Shown: positions 63,416 through 64,000 of the stretch, piece by piece | How positions within the stretch are numbered: position 1 is the stretch's first letter | How the letters are laid out: the number at the start of each line of letters is the position of its first letter | The notes under the pieces: generated by a model | The model's input: only the letters and a program-made list of their open reading frames with translations | What the model was told of the DNA's origin: nothing | Database searches by the model: none | Assembly (NCBI RefSeq): GCF_014250515.1 | Contig: NZ_CP060202.1 | Span: 2,663,001-2,727,000, forward strand | DNA length: 64,000 bases | Source of the DNA: Hymenobacter sediminicola | Lineage (GTDB): Bacteria; Bacteroidota; Bacteroidia; Cytophagales; Hymenobacteraceae | Direction: 5' to 3' | Position numbers and translations under genes: made by a program

Positions 63416-64000
63416 TCAAAATCCTTTGGGCAGGTCAATTCCCCGAATTGTCCGAAACAGGCTCAAGGCATTCTGATCGGTGAGGCCGCCGATATAGTCT
63501 GTCAACAGGATAATCTGCTCATATGCAGTAGCGACCTGCTGGGGGCCTTCGGCCCGAAACTGCTCGGGCAGCAGGTGCAGCAACTTGCGGGAGCGTGGCC
63601 CAGTATGGGGGTCGAAGGTGGCGTGCAGAAACGCATCGAGCAGGCCAGCCAATACTTCGAAGCCTGCCGCCTCTATTTCCAGTACCGGGCGGCTGCGGTA
63701 CAAGTGCTCCACCGTGAGGCGGTGCACGTGCTGGAGTTGCTCCCAACAGTCGAGTTGCTGGACCAGCGGCTCATCGGCGCGGCCGCGCAGCAGGTCGTCG
63801 GCGCGGTTGGCAAAAAGGCGGGCGGTTTGTTGCACCAGGCGGTTGATGAGGCGCGCACGCAGATAGCCGAGTTCCTCGCGCCAGTCGCGCCACTCTACCG
63901 AGCCTCGGCGGCCGGGCGCGTCGCCGAGCATGTCGCGCAGCAACGCCAGTCCGATTTCGCACGGAATCAGGCCCAGTTTGAGGCCGTCCTCAAAATCGAT
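63416..64000 (-). CDS. dgt: Deoxyguanosinetriphosphate triphosphohydrolase, 3' part (5' end outside window)
   Basis: 194 residues of the C-terminal part, open to the window edge. DFEDGLKLGLIP at the visible start corresponds to the HD-domain part of dGTPase, in which the final metal Asp (DFED) is followed by a helical region (WREELGYLRARLINRLVQQTARLFANRADDLL). The closing helices (EQFRAEGPQQVATAYEQIILLTDYIGGLTDQNALSLFRTIRGIDLP) match the family's C-terminal domain. The enzyme cleaves dGTP to deoxyguanosine and triphosphate. N-terminal HD motifs lie outside the window. Confidence 0.9.
   Translation of the reverse strand: MDFEDGLKLGLIPCEIGLALLRDMLGDAPGRRGSVEWRDWREELGYLRARLINRLVQQTARLFANRADDLLRGRADEPLVQQLDCWEQLQHVHRLTVEHLYRSRPVLEIEAAGFEVLAGLLDAFLHATFDPHTGPRSRKLLHLLPEQFRAEGPQQVATAYEQIILLTDYIGGLTDQNALSLFRTIRGIDLPKGF

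Overview
The window looks like chromosome from a GC-rich member of the Bacteroidota, most likely Hymenobacter or a close Cytophagales relative (inference). Three secreted proteins end in type IX secretion (T9SS) sorting domains. Promoters follow the Bacteroidota pattern (TTTG about 19-21 nt upstream of TAnnTTTG). TTG and GTG starts are frequent. The window also holds a dispersed palindrome whose translation reads HPERSEGP, a phrase familiar from Hymenobacter genomes. No rRNA, tRNA, transposase, integrase or CRISPR array was found. The identity rests on these signs, not on a database search.

Layout. 0-4.95 kb: two cupin genes, an AraC regulator, a zinc alcohol dehydrogenase, a lipoprotein and a sugar O-acetyltransferase. 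5.0-8.9 kb: a three-gene molybdenum hydroxylase operon (FeS, FAD and Mo subunits) with a Tat signal on the small subunit. 9.3-14.5 kb: YbaB, a family 2 glycosyltransferase, a PspC protein, an OmpA-like/TPR lipoprotein, a small lipoprotein and the pyruvate dehydrogenase E1 beta gene. 14.6-20 kb: two tandem polytopic GT-C-like membrane proteins, DinB, a thioesterase, a methyltransferase and a coiled-coil protein. 20.5-26.2 kb: two large T9SS cargo proteins, one lectin-like and glycine-rich, one with four CHRD domains. 26.4-28.3 kb: guanine deaminase and Ffh, separated by a perfect 46-nt palindrome.

28.5-40 kb is a surface-glycan locus. It holds all the enzymes for CMP-pseudaminic acid (pseB, pseC, pseF, a pseG-pseH fusion and pseI), a GT4 glycosyltransferase, a GT-B-like protein that is a candidate nonulosonate transferase, a polysaccharide deacetylase and a Wzx-type flippase.

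40-50 kb: an AT-rich orphan lipoprotein; an amino acid permease behind a promoter and a SAM-I (S-box) riboswitch; a Spy-like periplasmic protein with a possible sigma-54 promoter; an EcsC protein whose stop codon lies inside the dispersed palindrome; a broken lipoprotein gene; and a WlbA/WbpB-like oxidoreductase plus WbpE-like aminotransferase pair flanking an M48 peptidase. 50-64 kb: an FtsE-type ATPase, a TalC-type transaldolase, the SRP RNA gene, a third T9SS protein, guaA with an apparently leaderless promoter, a DUF4153 membrane protein, an AsmA-like protein, a TPR sensor histidine kinase, and the 3' part of a dGTPase gene that runs off the window.

The strongest theme is cell-surface construction: T9SS export, nonulosonic-acid glycan synthesis and envelope lipoproteins. 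The observations most worth checking are the SAM riboswitch on a transporter, the PseG-PseH fusion, the decaying lipoprotein gene and the dispersed palindrome that supplies a stop codon.
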